Assembly (NCBI GenBank): GCA_028818385.1
Contig: JAPPNY010000121.1
Coordinates: 1-46,105, forward strand
Direction: 5' to 3'
DNA length: 46,105 nt
From: Spirochaetaceae bacterium
GTDB taxonomy: Bacteria; Spirochaetota; Spirochaetia; SZUA-6; Bin103
The position numbers and the translations under genes are program-made. The notes beneath the pieces were generated by a model. The model was given only the letters and a program-made list of their open reading frames with translations, did not search any database and was not told the origin of the DNA. Positions 11,504 to 19,887 of the stretch are shown piece after piece; position 1 is the stretch's first letter; every line of letters begins with the position of its first letter.

Positions 11504-12641
11504 CGGCCCAACTGTCCGGCCGGTCGCCGACGCGCAGCGGCGCGCCCGCCGGATCCGGGCGGTCCTCGACCACTCCGGCGACCAGCGGCCCGAACACCCC
11601 GCCGAACTTGAAGGCGTGGCCGCTGCCGGCGCCGGCAACCACCAGGCGTTCGGTCCCCGGCACCCGGTCGATGAGGAAGTGCGCGTCCGGCGTCATGGTG
11701 TACAGGCAGCTCCGCCCGCACGCTCCCGCTGCGCCCGCCAGCGCCGGCAGGCGCCGCCGCAGCATCGCCTCTGCGTCGGCCGCGAACGCGGCGGTGCCGG
11801 CGCGGTCCACTTCGGCATCGACCGCCGGGCCGAGCCGGTCGCGGGCCACCTTGACCGACCCCTCCCGCAGCAGCGGGAAGCCGTACCACTCCTCCTCGCA
11901 CGGCTCGGCGCCCCAGGTCGGCATCCGCGGGTAAGAGAACGCCACGGGGTCCGGAGCGGGCAGCAGCAGCATCTCCTGGTGCGTGACCGTCAGCGGCCGG
12001 GCAAGCTCCGGCAGGAGTCGCCCGATCCAGGCGCCGGCGGCGACGACCACGCGATCGAACGCCTGCTCTGCGTTGTCGGCGCGCACCGTCACCGCCCCGG
12101 CCCGCTCCTCCACGGCCGCAACCGGCGTGCGCTCCCGCACCGTCACGCCCGCGTCGTCCGCCAGATCCACGATCATCCGCACGGCGGCGGCACTCTCCAG
12201 GTAACCGCCCCACGGGTCGTACACACCCACCTCGTCGTCGGCGACCGTGAACTGCGGGAAGCGCCGGCGCAGCGCCGCCGTGCCCAGCTCCTGCACTTCG
12301 ACCGCGCCCCGGCTGCGTAACAAGTGCACGCTTTCATACATCGGCGACCCGGGGCCGGCCTCGCGGAGAATGCTCAGGTGTCCGGTGCGGTGCAGCACGT
12401 GACGTCCGGTCTCCCGCTCCCACGCGTGCCATCGATCCGCGGAGCGCTCGACCAGGTCCACGTAGCCTGCCTTGTCCCCGGTGTACCAGACGCGGCGGAT
12501 CGCCTTCGACACGTCGGTGGAGGCGGCGCGCGGCGCCGGCACCGCCTCGGCGTCGAAAAGCGTGACCAGGTGGCCGCGCAGGCCAAGCTCCAGGGCGGCG
12601 GCGGCACCGAAGATGCCCGCTCCGACCACCGCGACCGTCAT
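11496..12641 (-). CDS. FAD-dependent amine oxidase, sarcosine / N-methyl-tryptophan oxidase-like
   Basis: This 381-aa DAO-family flavoenzyme probably oxidises a secondary N-methyl amine to aldehyde, primary amine and H2O2. The N terminus has the dinucleotide fold VVGAGIFGAA (5-14). Near the C terminus CLYTMTPDAHFLID (312-325) matches the region of monomeric sarcosine oxidase that carries the cysteine bound covalently to FAD, so Cys312 is the candidate. It is followed by AGAGSGHAFKFGG (336-348), also typical of MSOX/MTOX. The length agrees with the monomeric enzymes. The substrate cannot be decided. It lies 44 nt downstream of the coxE-like gene on the same strand. Confidence 0.88.
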   Translation of the reverse strand: MTVAVVGAGIFGAAAALELGLRGHLVTLFDAEAVPAPRAASTDVSKAIRRVWYTGDKAGYVDLVERSADRWHAWERETGRHVLHRTGHLSILREAGPGSPMYESVHLLRSRGAVEVQELGTAALRRRFPQFTVADDEVGVYDPWGGYLESAAAVRMIVDLADDAGVTVRERTPVAAVEERAGAVTVRADNAEQAFDRVVVAAGAWIGRLLPELARPLTVTHQEMLLLPAPDPVAFSYPRMPTWGAEPCEEEWYGFPLLREGSVKVARDRLGPAVDAEVDRAGTAAFAADAEAMLRRRLPALAGAAGACGRSCLYTMTPDAHFLIDRVPGTERLVVAGAGSGHAFKFGGVFGPLVAGVVEDRPDPAGAPLRVGDRPDSWADV

Positions 12642-12685
12642 GGCCGCTACGCTATCACGTCAGCCTGCCACGTCAGCCTGTCACC

Positions 12686-13810
12686 TCAGGCGGTGTTCAT
12701 CGCCCGCAACAGCGCCCCGAATCGTTCCAGCGCCTCCAGGTTGTGCGCCGGCAGGTGCAGGTCCACGAACGGCAGCGCCGCCTGCAGGCCGCGCGTGCGC
12801 GGCTCGAAGCCGGGAGAACCGGCCAGCGGGTTGAGCCAGATCAACTGCCCGCAACTGCGCTGCAGCCGGTCGATCTCCGTGCGCAGCAGTGCCGCGTCGC
12901 CGCGGTCCCAGCCGTCCGAGATCAGCACGACCACCGCGCGCTCCGACAGGACGCGCCGCGCCCAGCGGTAGTTGAAATCGCGCAGCACCTCGCCGATTCG
13001 CGTGCCCCCGCCCCAGTCCAGCACGCGGTCCGACACCGTGCGCAGCGCGTCGGCGATGCGGCGGCCGGTCAGCAGGCGGGTGATGCGCGACAGCCGCGTG
13101 CCGAACACGAACGCCTCGCCACGCTGCAGCCCGCGCGCGGCGGCATGCACGAATGCCAGCAGCGCGCCGCTGTAGCGTTCCATGGAGCCGGAGATGTCGC
13201 AGATCAGGATCAGGCGGCGCGGGCGGCGCTTGCGGCGGCGCCAGCGAAGCCGGGTGAGCTCGCCGCCCGCGCGCAGGCCGCCCCGCAGGGAGCCGCGCAT
13301 GTCGATCAGATGGCCGCGGTGCGCCGGACGCGTGCGCCGTGCCGCTCGCAGCGGCAGCTCGACCCGTATCGTGTCTATCAAATCGTACATCACCCGCAGC
13401 TCGGCATCGTCCATGGCGCCGAAGTCCTTGCGCCGCAGGCGCTCCGTGGCCGACCAGGTCAGGGTCCGCTCGGAGCTGTCCGACTCCTCCGAGCCGTCGG
13501 TGGCCGTCGCCGCCTCGCCGACCACCGTCCGCTCCAGCTCCACCTCCGGCGGCGGCAGCCCGTCCCGGTCGGGCAGGCGCCGGTGGCTCCAGAATCGGTC
13601 GAAGGCGCGGTCGAAGCGCTCGTGCTGGGTGACGCTGGTGGTGAACAGGCTGCGGGCGGCAGCGCGCACGTCGTCGCGCGAGCGGACGCCGATCGCCTGC
13701 ATCGACTGCAGGAAGGCGGTCACGTCGTCGGCGGCGACGCTCAGGCCGAGGCCGCGCAGCACGCGTGCGAACAGCAGGGCCGAGCGCGGCAGGTGCGGCG
13801 CGCCGGTCAC
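12686..13810 (-). CDS. VWA-domain protein, CoxE-like
   Basis: CoxE-type VWA proteins act with a MoxR/CoxD AAA+ ATPase in maturing molybdenum hydroxylases. This 374-aa protein (numbered from GTG 13810) has the metal-binding MIDAS set: DISGSM (205-210), T270 in GGGTRIGE, and D299 in LISDGWDRGD. Before the VWA domain lies the basic patch RWRRRKRRPRR (189-199) and an acidic Ser-rich linker near 104-114. The start is not certain: no ATG exists in the right place and GTG 13810, 11 nt after the stop of the AAA+ gene, gives the expected N terminus. It directly follows the coxD-like gene, which fits a two-gene chaperone pair. Confidence 0.85.
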   Translation of the reverse strand: MTGAPHLPRSALLFARVLRGLGLSVAADDVTAFLQSMQAIGVRSRDDVRAAARSLFTTSVTQHERFDRAFDRFWSHRRLPDRDGLPPPEVELERTVVGEAATATDGSEESDSSERTLTWSATERLRRKDFGAMDDAELRVMYDLIDTIRVELPLRAARRTRPAHRGHLIDMRGSLRGGLRAGGELTRLRWRRRKRRPRRLILICDISGSMERYSGALLAFVHAAARGLQRGEAFVFGTRLSRITRLLTGRRIADALRTVSDRVLDWGGGTRIGEVLRDFNYRWARRVLSERAVVVLISDGWDRGDAALLRTEIDRLQRSCGQLIWLNPLAGSPGFEPRTRGLQAALPFVDLHLPAHNLEALERFGALLRAMNTA

Positions 13811-13821
13811 CGAAGCGATGC

Positions 13822-14727
13822 TCAGGCGCTGATGCGCGCCTGCTCGATCAGGCCGGGCACCGAGCCCCGCACCGACTGCACGTCGTCCTGATACTTGAGC
13901 AGCACGCCCAGGGTGCGCTCCACCACGTCGGCGGCCAACTCCTGCTCGCCGAGGGCGCGCAGGGCGTGCAGCCAGTCCAGGGTCTCGGCGACGCCGGGCC
14001 GCTTGTACAGCTCCTGCGAGCGCAACTCCTGCACGAAGGCCACCACCTGCGCGGACAGCGCCTCGGCCGCCTCCGGGATGCGGCGCTGCACGATACGCAG
14101 TTCCTTGTCCAGGTCCGGAAAGTCGATCCAGTGGTACAGGCAGCGCCGCTTGAGGGCGTCGTGCACCTCGCGCGTGCGGTTGGAAGTGATGATGACCACC
14201 GGCGGCTCGCTCGCCTTGAAGGTGCCGATCTCCGGCACGGTCACCTGGAAGTCGGAAAGCGCCTCCAGCAGGAACGCCTCGAACTCCTCGTCCGCGCGGT
14301 CCAGCTCGTCCACCAGCAGCACCCGGCGGCGGCTCACCGCCGGATCGACCGCCTGCAGCAGGGGGCGGGCCAGCAGGAACTCGCGGGTGAAGATGTCCGC
14401 GTCGGCGCTCGCCTCGCCGGCCGCCTCCAGCATGCGGATGCGCAGGATCTGGCGCGCGTAGTTCCATTCGTACACGGCCGTGGACACGTCCAGGCCCTCG
14501 TAGCACTGCAGCCGGATCAGGTCGGCGTCCAGGATCGACGACAGAACCTTGGCGATCTCGGTCTTGCCGACGCCGGTCTCGCCTTCAAGGAACAGCGGCC
14601 GGTCGAGTTGCACCGCCAGGAACACGCAGGTGGCCAAGTCGCGGTCCGCGACGTACGCGCATCGCTCCATCGCTTCCTGGACGGCGTCGACGCTGTGCAG
14701 CGCCGGCACCGGGTCAGCCAACGGCAC
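13822..14727 (-). CDS. MoxR/CoxD-type AAA+ ATPase
   Basis: This is a AAA+ chaperone of the MoxR/CoxD group, which in CO-dehydrogenase systems helps assemble the active site metal cluster. Visible motifs (from GTG 14727, 301 aa) are Walker A GETGVGKT (49-56), Walker B LLVDELDRAD (137-146), sensor 1 IITSNRTRE (179-187) and the arginine-finger region ALKRRC (191-196). The phrase YVADRDLATCVFLAV just before Walker A is typical for CoxD-like proteins. Start alternatives are GTG 14709 and ATG 14670; I chose GTG 14727 because it keeps the full N-terminal helix and overlaps the coxM stop by 14 nt. The VWA partner gene follows directly. Confidence 0.88.
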   Translation of the reverse strand: MPLADPVPALHSVDAVQEAMERCAYVADRDLATCVFLAVQLDRPLFLEGETGVGKTEIAKVLSSILDADLIRLQCYEGLDVSTAVYEWNYARQILRIRMLEAAGEASADADIFTREFLLARPLLQAVDPAVSRRRVLLVDELDRADEEFEAFLLEALSDFQVTVPEIGTFKASEPPVVIITSNRTREVHDALKRRCLYHWIDFPDLDKELRIVQRRIPEAAEALSAQVVAFVQELRSQELYKRPGVAETLDWLHALRALGEQELAADVVERTLGVLLKYQDDVQSVRGSVPGLIEQARISA

Positions 14728-15607
14728 CGTCTGCCGGATCGCCGGCGGTGCCGGCGCGGTCGCGGGCAGCGCGCAGCGCGCGGCGGGCGTACACACGTGC
14801 GAGATGCGTGCGGTACTCCCCCGACGCGAAGGTGTCGGCCAACGGCTCCTCGACGAGCAGGCAGTCGCCGACCGCCTGCTCGATGGCGGAGTCGTCCAGG
14901 CCGCTGCCGGCCAGGGCCGCGGCGACCGCGCCGGCGTCGAGCGGCACCTCCGTGACGCCGTTGAAGCACAGACGCGCCCGCGCACAGCGGCCGTCCGCAT
15001 CCAGCTCGACCACGGCGGCGGCGCCGCAGACCGCGAACCCGGAAGCGGGATGCTCGAACTTCAGGTACGCGGAGCCGGCGCGCGGACCGGGCGCCGGCAG
15101 CCGCAACTCGGTGAGCACCTCGGCCGGCTCCAGTGCCGTGGTCAACAGGCCCTGGAAGAACCCGGCCGCCGGCACGTGCCGCGCTCCGTCCAGACCGGTG
15201 GCGCGGAGCTCGCCGTCCAGCGCCAGCAGCGCCGCCGGCAGGTCGGAGGCGGGATCGGCGTGCGCGACGTTGCCGCCGGCGGTGCCGTGGTTGCGGACGA
15301 TCGGGTCGCCGATGCTCGCCGCCGCTTCGGCGAAGGCCTGCCAGCGGCCCATCACGTCGGCCGACGTCGCGACGCGATGGTGGGTGGCCAGGGCACCGAC
15401 GGTCAGGCCGTCGGGCCCCGCGCCGACGCCGTCAAGCGGCAGCCTGCCGATGTCGACCAGCACCTCCGGCTGCGCCAGACGCAGCTTCATCATCGGCAGC
15501 AGGCTGTGGCCGCCGGCCAGCAGCTTGGCGTCTTCATGCTCGCCGAGCAGCGCGACGGCCGCATCCACCGACTCGACGCGGTGGTACGCAAAGGCTGCCG
15601 GGTACAT
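14714..15607 (-). CDS. CO dehydrogenase/xanthine dehydrogenase-type FAD-binding (medium) subunit
   Basis: This is the medium, FAD-carrying subunit of a molybdenum hydroxylase; it passes electrons from the Fe-S subunit to the acceptor. The 297-aa protein has both flavin-binding signatures of the family, AGGHSLLP (31-38) and TAGGNVAHADPASD (109-122), and normal length for CoxM-like proteins. The start is one base after the stop of the small subunit gene. The true substrate is not known: the large subunit at 22653-24893 lacks the CODH active-site loop, so this is CoxM-like rather than proven CoxM. Confidence 0.93.
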   Translation of the reverse strand: MYPAAFAYHRVESVDAAVALLGEHEDAKLLAGGHSLLPMMKLRLAQPEVLVDIGRLPLDGVGAGPDGLTVGALATHHRVATSADVMGRWQAFAEAAASIGDPIVRNHGTAGGNVAHADPASDLPAALLALDGELRATGLDGARHVPAAGFFQGLLTTALEPAEVLTELRLPAPGPRAGSAYLKFEHPASGFAVCGAAAVVELDADGRCARARLCFNGVTEVPLDAGAVAAALAGSGLDDSAIEQAVGDCLLVEEPLADTFASGEYRTHLARVYARRALRAARDRAGTAGDPADGAVG

Positions 15608-15608
15608 G

Positions 15609-16121
15609 TCAGCCCTGCTCCGCCATGACCCCGGCGGCGTGCCGGACGGCCGCGACGATGTTGTGGTACCCGGTGCAGCGGCAGAGATTGCCCTTGAGCG
15701 CCTCCCGCACCTCCTGGTCGGAGGGATCGGGGTTCTTCTGCAGCAGGTCGACGCATGCCAGGATCATGCCGGGCGTGCAGTAGCCGCACTGCAGGGCGTG
15801 CTGCTCCCAGAATGCCTGTTGGAGAGGGTGCAGCGTGTCGCCGTCGGCAAGCCCCTCGATGGTGGTCACCGCGCGCCCGTCGGCCTGCGCGGCCAGTTGC
15901 GTGCAGGCACGCACGCCGGCGCCGTCCAGCAGCACCGTGCAGGCCCCGCACAGCCCGGTCTCGCAGCCGATGTTGGTGCCGGTGAGGCCGGCCTGCTCGC
16001 GGATGAAGTGCACGAGCAGCGTGCGCGGCTCCACCTGCGCCCGGTGGACACGGCCGTTGATCGTGATGGTGACCGACACCGACTCCGGTCGGCCCCGTTC
16101 CGGCTGGGCAGGGTCGCTCAC
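15609..16121 (-). CDS. [2Fe-2S] small subunit of a molybdenum hydroxylase (CoxS-like)
   Basis: This 170-aa protein carries all eight cluster cysteines of the family. The plant-ferredoxin-type cluster uses C53, C58, C61 and C73 (CETGLCGACTVLLDG); the second cluster uses C112 and C115 (CGYC) and C147 and C149 (CRC). It links the molybdenum centre with the FAD subunit. The start is GTG 16121, in a GTGA overlap with the coxG stop; the resulting N-terminal extension of about 15 residues before VTITINGR is slightly long, so GTG 16079 (giving VTITINGR) could also serve. Length and motif spacing are normal. Confidence 0.94.
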   Translation of the reverse strand: MSDPAQPERGRPESVSVTITINGRVHRAQVEPRTLLVHFIREQAGLTGTNIGCETGLCGACTVLLDGAGVRACTQLAAQADGRAVTTIEGLADGDTLHPLQQAFWEQHALQCGYCTPGMILACVDLLQKNPDPSDQEVREALKGNLCRCTGYHNIVAAVRHAAGVMAEQG

Positions 16122-16588
16122 GCGTCGCTCCCGCCGGACTCGCCCGCCACGCGCTCCCGGATGCTCTCGGACAGCCCCTGCAGGGCGTCGCGGACCAGGG
16201 AGCGCATCGAGCTCTCGACGAGCCGCTGGCCGATGCTGGCCAGGCGGCCGCTGATGCGCGCGTCCAGGTCGTAGGACAGCACGGTGGCTTCCCCTTCCGC
16301 GCGCAGCCGGAAGTCGGCCTCGCCGGTGACCACGCCGACCGGGCCGCGGCCGATCGCGGTCATGTGGTAGGAGACCGGCGGCTGCACGTCGGTCAGCTCG
16401 ATGGAGCCCGCGAAGGTGCCGCGGATCGGGCCGAGCTTGACGCCCCACGACGCGTCGAAGTGCGTATCGTCGATCCGTTCCAGCCGGTCGGTGCCCGGCA
16501 ACGTCGAACGCAGCACCTCCGGGTCCATGAGCGCGTCCCACACCTTGTCGGGAGGGGCCTCGAAGGAGAATTCGCCTGTCAGTCGCAT
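16118..16588 (-). CDS. CoxG-like SRPBCC-fold carbon monoxide dehydrogenase accessory protein
   Basis: This 156-aa protein matches the CoxG group: an N-terminal FEAPPDKVWDALMDPEVL (9-26), then LPGTDRLERI, and a central GPIRGTFAGSIELTDVQPP stretch. CoxG proteins are thought to anchor or assist CO-dehydrogenase-type enzymes at the membrane; here there is no clear membrane segment, only an amphipathic C-terminal helix. It is the first gene of the coxG-coxS-coxM-coxD-coxE run on the - strand and is divergent from xdhC, so the operon promoter should lie in 16589-16738. Its start region is duplicated just upstream. Confidence 0.88.
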   Translation of the reverse strand: MRLTGEFSFEAPPDKVWDALMDPEVLRSTLPGTDRLERIDDTHFDASWGVKLGPIRGTFAGSIELTDVQPPVSYHMTAIGRGPVGVVTGEADFRLRAEGEATVLSYDLDARISGRLASIGQRLVESSMRSLVRDALQGLSESIRERVAGESGGSDA

Positions 16589-16608
16589 GTGCCAATCAGT
16601 CGCATGTG
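16580..16608. repeat. 12-bp direct repeat at the coxG start
   Basis: CAGTCGCATGTG occurs at 16580-16591 and again at 16597-16608, a 17-bp period. The first copy contains the coxG start codon (complement of CAT 16586-16588); the second offers an ATG in another frame. It could be a slippage product or a pair of regulator sites. Confidence 0.4.
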
Positions 16609-16738
16609 GTTCAGGGTGGGCCCCAACCCCGAGCCGGCGGCACGGTGCGTGAGCCTGCGTGACCGTATGGGCGCTCGCTCGTTCCTGTCAACTCGACCGC
16701 GACGGGCGGTCGACTCCTCCGGTACTGTCTGCGTGCAG

Positions 16739-17806
16739 ATGCGCGACATCGAGGCGGCCGTGCGCCGTTGGCACGCGGCCGGGACGCGGTTCGCCCTGGC
16801 GCGCGTGGTGGCCACCTGGGGCTCCGCGCCGCGCAGGCCCGGCGGCGCCATGGCGGTGACCGCCGACCTGCAGGTCGCGGGGTCGCTGAGCGGAGGCTGC
16901 ATCGAGGCGGCCGTCATCGAGGAGGCGGTGCGCCTGCTGGCCGGCGAGCGCGGCCCTGGCCGCCTGGAGTACGGCATCGAGGACGAGCGCGCGTGGTCGG
17001 TCGGGCTGTCGTGCGGGGGCAAGCTGTCCGTCTACCTGACGGAGCCGGAGCCGGATGTGTGGGAGGCGATCCTGGACGGCCTGGAGTGGCAGCGGCCGGC
17101 GGTGCTCCTCACCAGACTGCACGACGGAAGCGCCTCGCATGCGCTGATCGACCTCGACGAACAGCGCGTGCAGGCATCCGCTGGTGGCGACCCGTACGGC
17201 CCGGACACGGTGGCTGCTGCCTGCGAGTTCGCCGCGGCCGAGCAAGAAAGCGGGCTGGTCCAGGTATCCGGAGTGGATACTTTCGTACACGTCCTGCCAC
17301 GACCCGACGAGTTGCTGATCGTCGGCGCGGGCCACATCGCCGTGCACCTGGTCGCCTTCGCGCGCGAGCTGGGCTTCCGCACGGTGGTGATCGACCCGCG
17401 GCGCGTGTTCGCGACCAGCGAGCGCTTCGCGGCGGAGCCGGACGAGCTGCTGGCCGAGTGGCCCGACCGCGCGCTCGCCGGCAGGCCCGTCACCGAGAGT
17501 ACGTACGCAGTGCTCCTCACCCACGACCCCAAGATCGACGACGCGGCACTCGGCCACCTGTTGCCGAGCCCTGCCGCCTACATCGGCGCGCTCGGCAGCT
17601 CGCGCACGCACGCCAGGCGGCGGCGGCGCCTGCAGGAGGCGGGGTTCGACAAGCAGGCCATCGACCGCATCAGAGGCCCGGCCGGGCTGGCGATCGGCGC
17701 CGTGTCGCCGGACGAGATCGCGCTGGCCATCATGGCGCAGGTGATCGAAACCAAGCGCGCGGTGCGTGTCCCAGCCCGCCCGTCACCGCGTGATAGGGTT
17801 TCCTGA
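16739..17806 (+). CDS. XdhC/CoxF-family molybdenum cofactor maturation protein
   Basis: XdhC-type proteins bind molybdenum cofactor, help to add the sulfido ligand and hand the cofactor to molybdenum hydroxylases. This 355-aa protein has the N-terminal XdhC signature GSAPRRPGGAM (28-38), SGGC (51-54) and CGGKLSVYL, and a C-terminal Rossmann domain with LLIVGAGHIAVHL (about 193-205) and GALGSSRTHARR. Start ATG 16739 matches family N termini, although the frame is open further upstream. It faces away from coxG across a 150-bp divergent region, so both sides may share control. It probably serves the enzyme encoded by the nearby cox-like genes. Confidence 0.92.
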   Translation: MRDIEAAVRRWHAAGTRFALARVVATWGSAPRRPGGAMAVTADLQVAGSLSGGCIEAAVIEEAVRLLAGERGPGRLEYGIEDERAWSVGLSCGGKLSVYLTEPEPDVWEAILDGLEWQRPAVLLTRLHDGSASHALIDLDEQRVQASAGGDPYGPDTVAAACEFAAAEQESGLVQVSGVDTFVHVLPRPDELLIVGAGHIAVHLVAFARELGFRTVVIDPRRVFATSERFAAEPDELLAEWPDRALAGRPVTESTYAVLLTHDPKIDDAALGHLLPSPAAYIGALGSSRTHARRRRRLQEAGFDKQAIDRIRGPAGLAIGAVSPDEIALAIMAQVIETKRAVRVPARPSPRDRVS

Positions 17807-18633
17807 TGGCCGAGACGACCGTCACGAGGCGGCGCGGCCGCCTGCAGGACCGCGTCTACCGCATCATCTTCGAGTCGGACACCCCGGCGGGCAGAAGCTT
17901 CGACATCCTGCTCATCCTGTCCATCGTCGGCAGCGTCGTGGCCGTGATGCTGGACAGCGTACCCCGGATTCGAGCAGCGGCCGGAGGGTTGCTGTCGACG
18001 GCCGAGTGGGCGTTCACCATCCTGTTCACCGTCGAGTACGTGCTGCGCCTCTACTCGGCTCCCCGCCGGCTGCGCTACGCGCGCAGCTTCTTCGGCGTCA
18101 TCGACCTGCTGGCGCTGGCGCCCACCTACCTGAGCGTCCTGCTGCCCGGCGGGCACTACCTGCTGGTGGTCCGCGTGCTGCGCGTCCTGCGCGTGTTCCG
18201 CGTCCTCAAGCTCGCCAAGTACGTGGCGGAGGCGGAGCTGATCGTGGCCGCCCTCAAGGCCAGCGGACGCAAGATCGCGGTGTTCCTGTTCGCGGTGCTG
18301 TCCATCGTGATCGTCGTCGGGTCGCTGATCTACCTGATCGAAGGCGAGGACTCGGGCTTCACCAGCATTCCGCAGTCCGTGTACTGGGCGATCGTCACGC
18401 TGACCACGGTCGGCTACGGCGACCTGTCGCCGGTGACCCCGCTGGGCCAGGCGCTGGCCGCGGCCATCATGATCCTGGGCTACGGGCTGATCGCCGTACC
18501 CACCGGGCTGGTCAGCATGGAGGTCTCGCTGGCGCTGAGCCGCCACCAGAAGCGGCTCTGCCCCGAGTGCGGCACCTCGGAGAGCGATCCCGACGCCCGG
18601 TACTGCCGGCGCTGCTCGGCGGGCCTGGTGTGA
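17806..18633 (+). CDS. Voltage-gated potassium channel with C-terminal zinc ribbon
   Basis: This 275-aa membrane protein has six predicted transmembrane segments. Its S4-like helix has arginines every third residue (RVLRVLRVFRVLKLAKY, 123-139) and the pore carries the K+ selectivity filter TVGYGD (201-206). This is the layout of bacterial Kv-type channels. After the last helix a short cytoplasmic tail holds C252-x2-C255 and C267-x2-C270, a zinc-ribbon-like pair that is unusual at this place. The start overlaps the xdhC stop in TGATG, so the two genes are read together, though no functional link is obvious. Confidence 0.93.
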   Translation: MAETTVTRRRGRLQDRVYRIIFESDTPAGRSFDILLILSIVGSVVAVMLDSVPRIRAAAGGLLSTAEWAFTILFTVEYVLRLYSAPRRLRYARSFFGVIDLLALAPTYLSVLLPGGHYLLVVRVLRVLRVFRVLKLAKYVAEAELIVAALKASGRKIAVFLFAVLSIVIVVGSLIYLIEGEDSGFTSIPQSVYWAIVTLTTVGYGDLSPVTPLGQALAAAIMILGYGLIAVPTGLVSMEVSLALSRHQKRLCPECGTSESDPDARYCRRCSAGLV

Positions 18634-18646
18634 ACCCGCAGTCCTC

Positions 18647-19873
18647 GTGAGCTCTCCGGACCGCCGGCCGCTGGCCGGGATCGTCGTCGTCGACATGACC
18701 AGGGTGCTCGCCGGACCGTTCGCGAACATGGTTCTGCGCGACCTGGGCGCCGACATCGTCAAGGTCGAGCCGCCGGCGGGAGACGACGCGCGCGGCTTCG
18801 GCCCGTTCCTGCCCGGCGGCGCTTCCAGCTACTTCGTCAGCCTGAACTGCGGCAAGCGCTCGATCGCGCTGGACCTCAAGAACCCGGCCGGGCGCGAGGT
18901 GTTCGCCGACCTGCTGCGCGCGGCCGACGTGCTGATCGAGAGCTTCCGCCCGGGAGTGCTCTCGCGGCTGGGATTCGACGACGAGCGGATCCGCACCCTC
19001 AACGAGCGGCTGGTGTACGTGACCTGTTCCGGGTTCGGCTATACCGGGCCCGACGCCGGCAAGCCGGCCTACGACATGATCATCCAGGGCCGCTCCGGCC
19101 TGCTGTCCATCACCGGCACCGAGTCGGGTGAGACCGTGCGCGTTGGCACCTCGATCGCGGACGTCGTCAGCGGCCTGTATGCCGTGATCGGCGTGCTGGC
19201 CGGGCTGCTGCGGCGGGAACGCGGCGCGGCACGCGGCAGCGGCGCCCGTGTCGACATCGCCATGCTCGACAGCGTCGTGTCCGTGCTGGAGAATGCCGTG
19301 GCGCGGTACCAAGCGACCGGCGTCGAGCCAGGACCGCTGGGGTCGCGGCACCCGTCCATCACGCCGTTCGAGACCTTTCGTACCGCCGACGGCCAGATCG
19401 TGATCGCGGCCGGCAACGACCGGCTGTTCGGGCGGCTGTGTCAGGTCCTGGAGGTGCCGGACGTGGCGTCCGATCCGCGCTTCGCCGCCAATTCCGCCCG
19501 CACCGACAACCGGGACGCCCTCAAGGCGGCGCTGGAGGCTGCCCTCGCGCGGCGCGGCACCGCGGACTGGACCGGGGCGCTTGAGGCGGCCGGCGTACCC
19601 GTGTCGCCGGTCGCGGGCGTCTCCGACGTGTTCGCCGACCCGCAGGTGGCGGAACGCAACATGCTGGTGGAGGCGGCCGGCACGGACGGTTTCCGCGTGA
19701 CCGGCACGCCCGTCAAGATGGCCGGCGTCGACGATCCTCCGGGCAAGCCGGGCGCGCCCGCACTCGGCGAGCACCGCGACGCCGTCCTGCGGGAGCTGCT
19801 GGCCTACTCCGCCGAGCGCATCACCGACCTGGAAGCGGCCGGCGCCTTCGGTCCCCTACACGCCGAGCCGTAA
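18647..19873 (+). CDS. CaiB/BaiF-type (family III) CoA-transferase
   Basis: Family III CoA-transferases move CoA between carboxylic acids, or in AMACR-like members racemise acyl-CoA. This 408-aa protein begins with GIVVVDMTRVLAGPFANMVL (11-30) and has LGADIVKVEPP (33-43), both hallmark N-terminal features. The conserved catalytic aspartate of the family would be D172 in SIADVVSGLYA (169-179). The start is GTG 18647, 13 nt after the channel gene. The substrate cannot be told from sequence. It ends 14 nt before the convergent Gfo/Idh gene. Confidence 0.93.
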   Translation: MSSPDRRPLAGIVVVDMTRVLAGPFANMVLRDLGADIVKVEPPAGDDARGFGPFLPGGASSYFVSLNCGKRSIALDLKNPAGREVFADLLRAADVLIESFRPGVLSRLGFDDERIRTLNERLVYVTCSGFGYTGPDAGKPAYDMIIQGRSGLLSITGTESGETVRVGTSIADVVSGLYAVIGVLAGLLRRERGAARGSGARVDIAMLDSVVSVLENAVARYQATGVEPGPLGSRHPSITPFETFRTADGQIVIAAGNDRLFGRLCQVLEVPDVASDPRFAANSARTDNRDALKAALEAALARRGTADWTGALEAAGVPVSPVAGVSDVFADPQVAERNMLVEAAGTDGFRVTGTPVKMAGVDDPPGKPGAPALGEHRDAVLRELLAYSAERITDLEAAGAFGPLHAEP

Positions 19874-19887
19874 CCGTTCCTGCGCGT

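Noticed and set aside
16589..16738. Search for CO-dehydrogenase-type regulation upstream of coxG and xdhC
   Set aside because: No convincing -35/-10 pair or sigma-54 site was found by eye on either strand of the divergent region apart from the 12-bp repeat.
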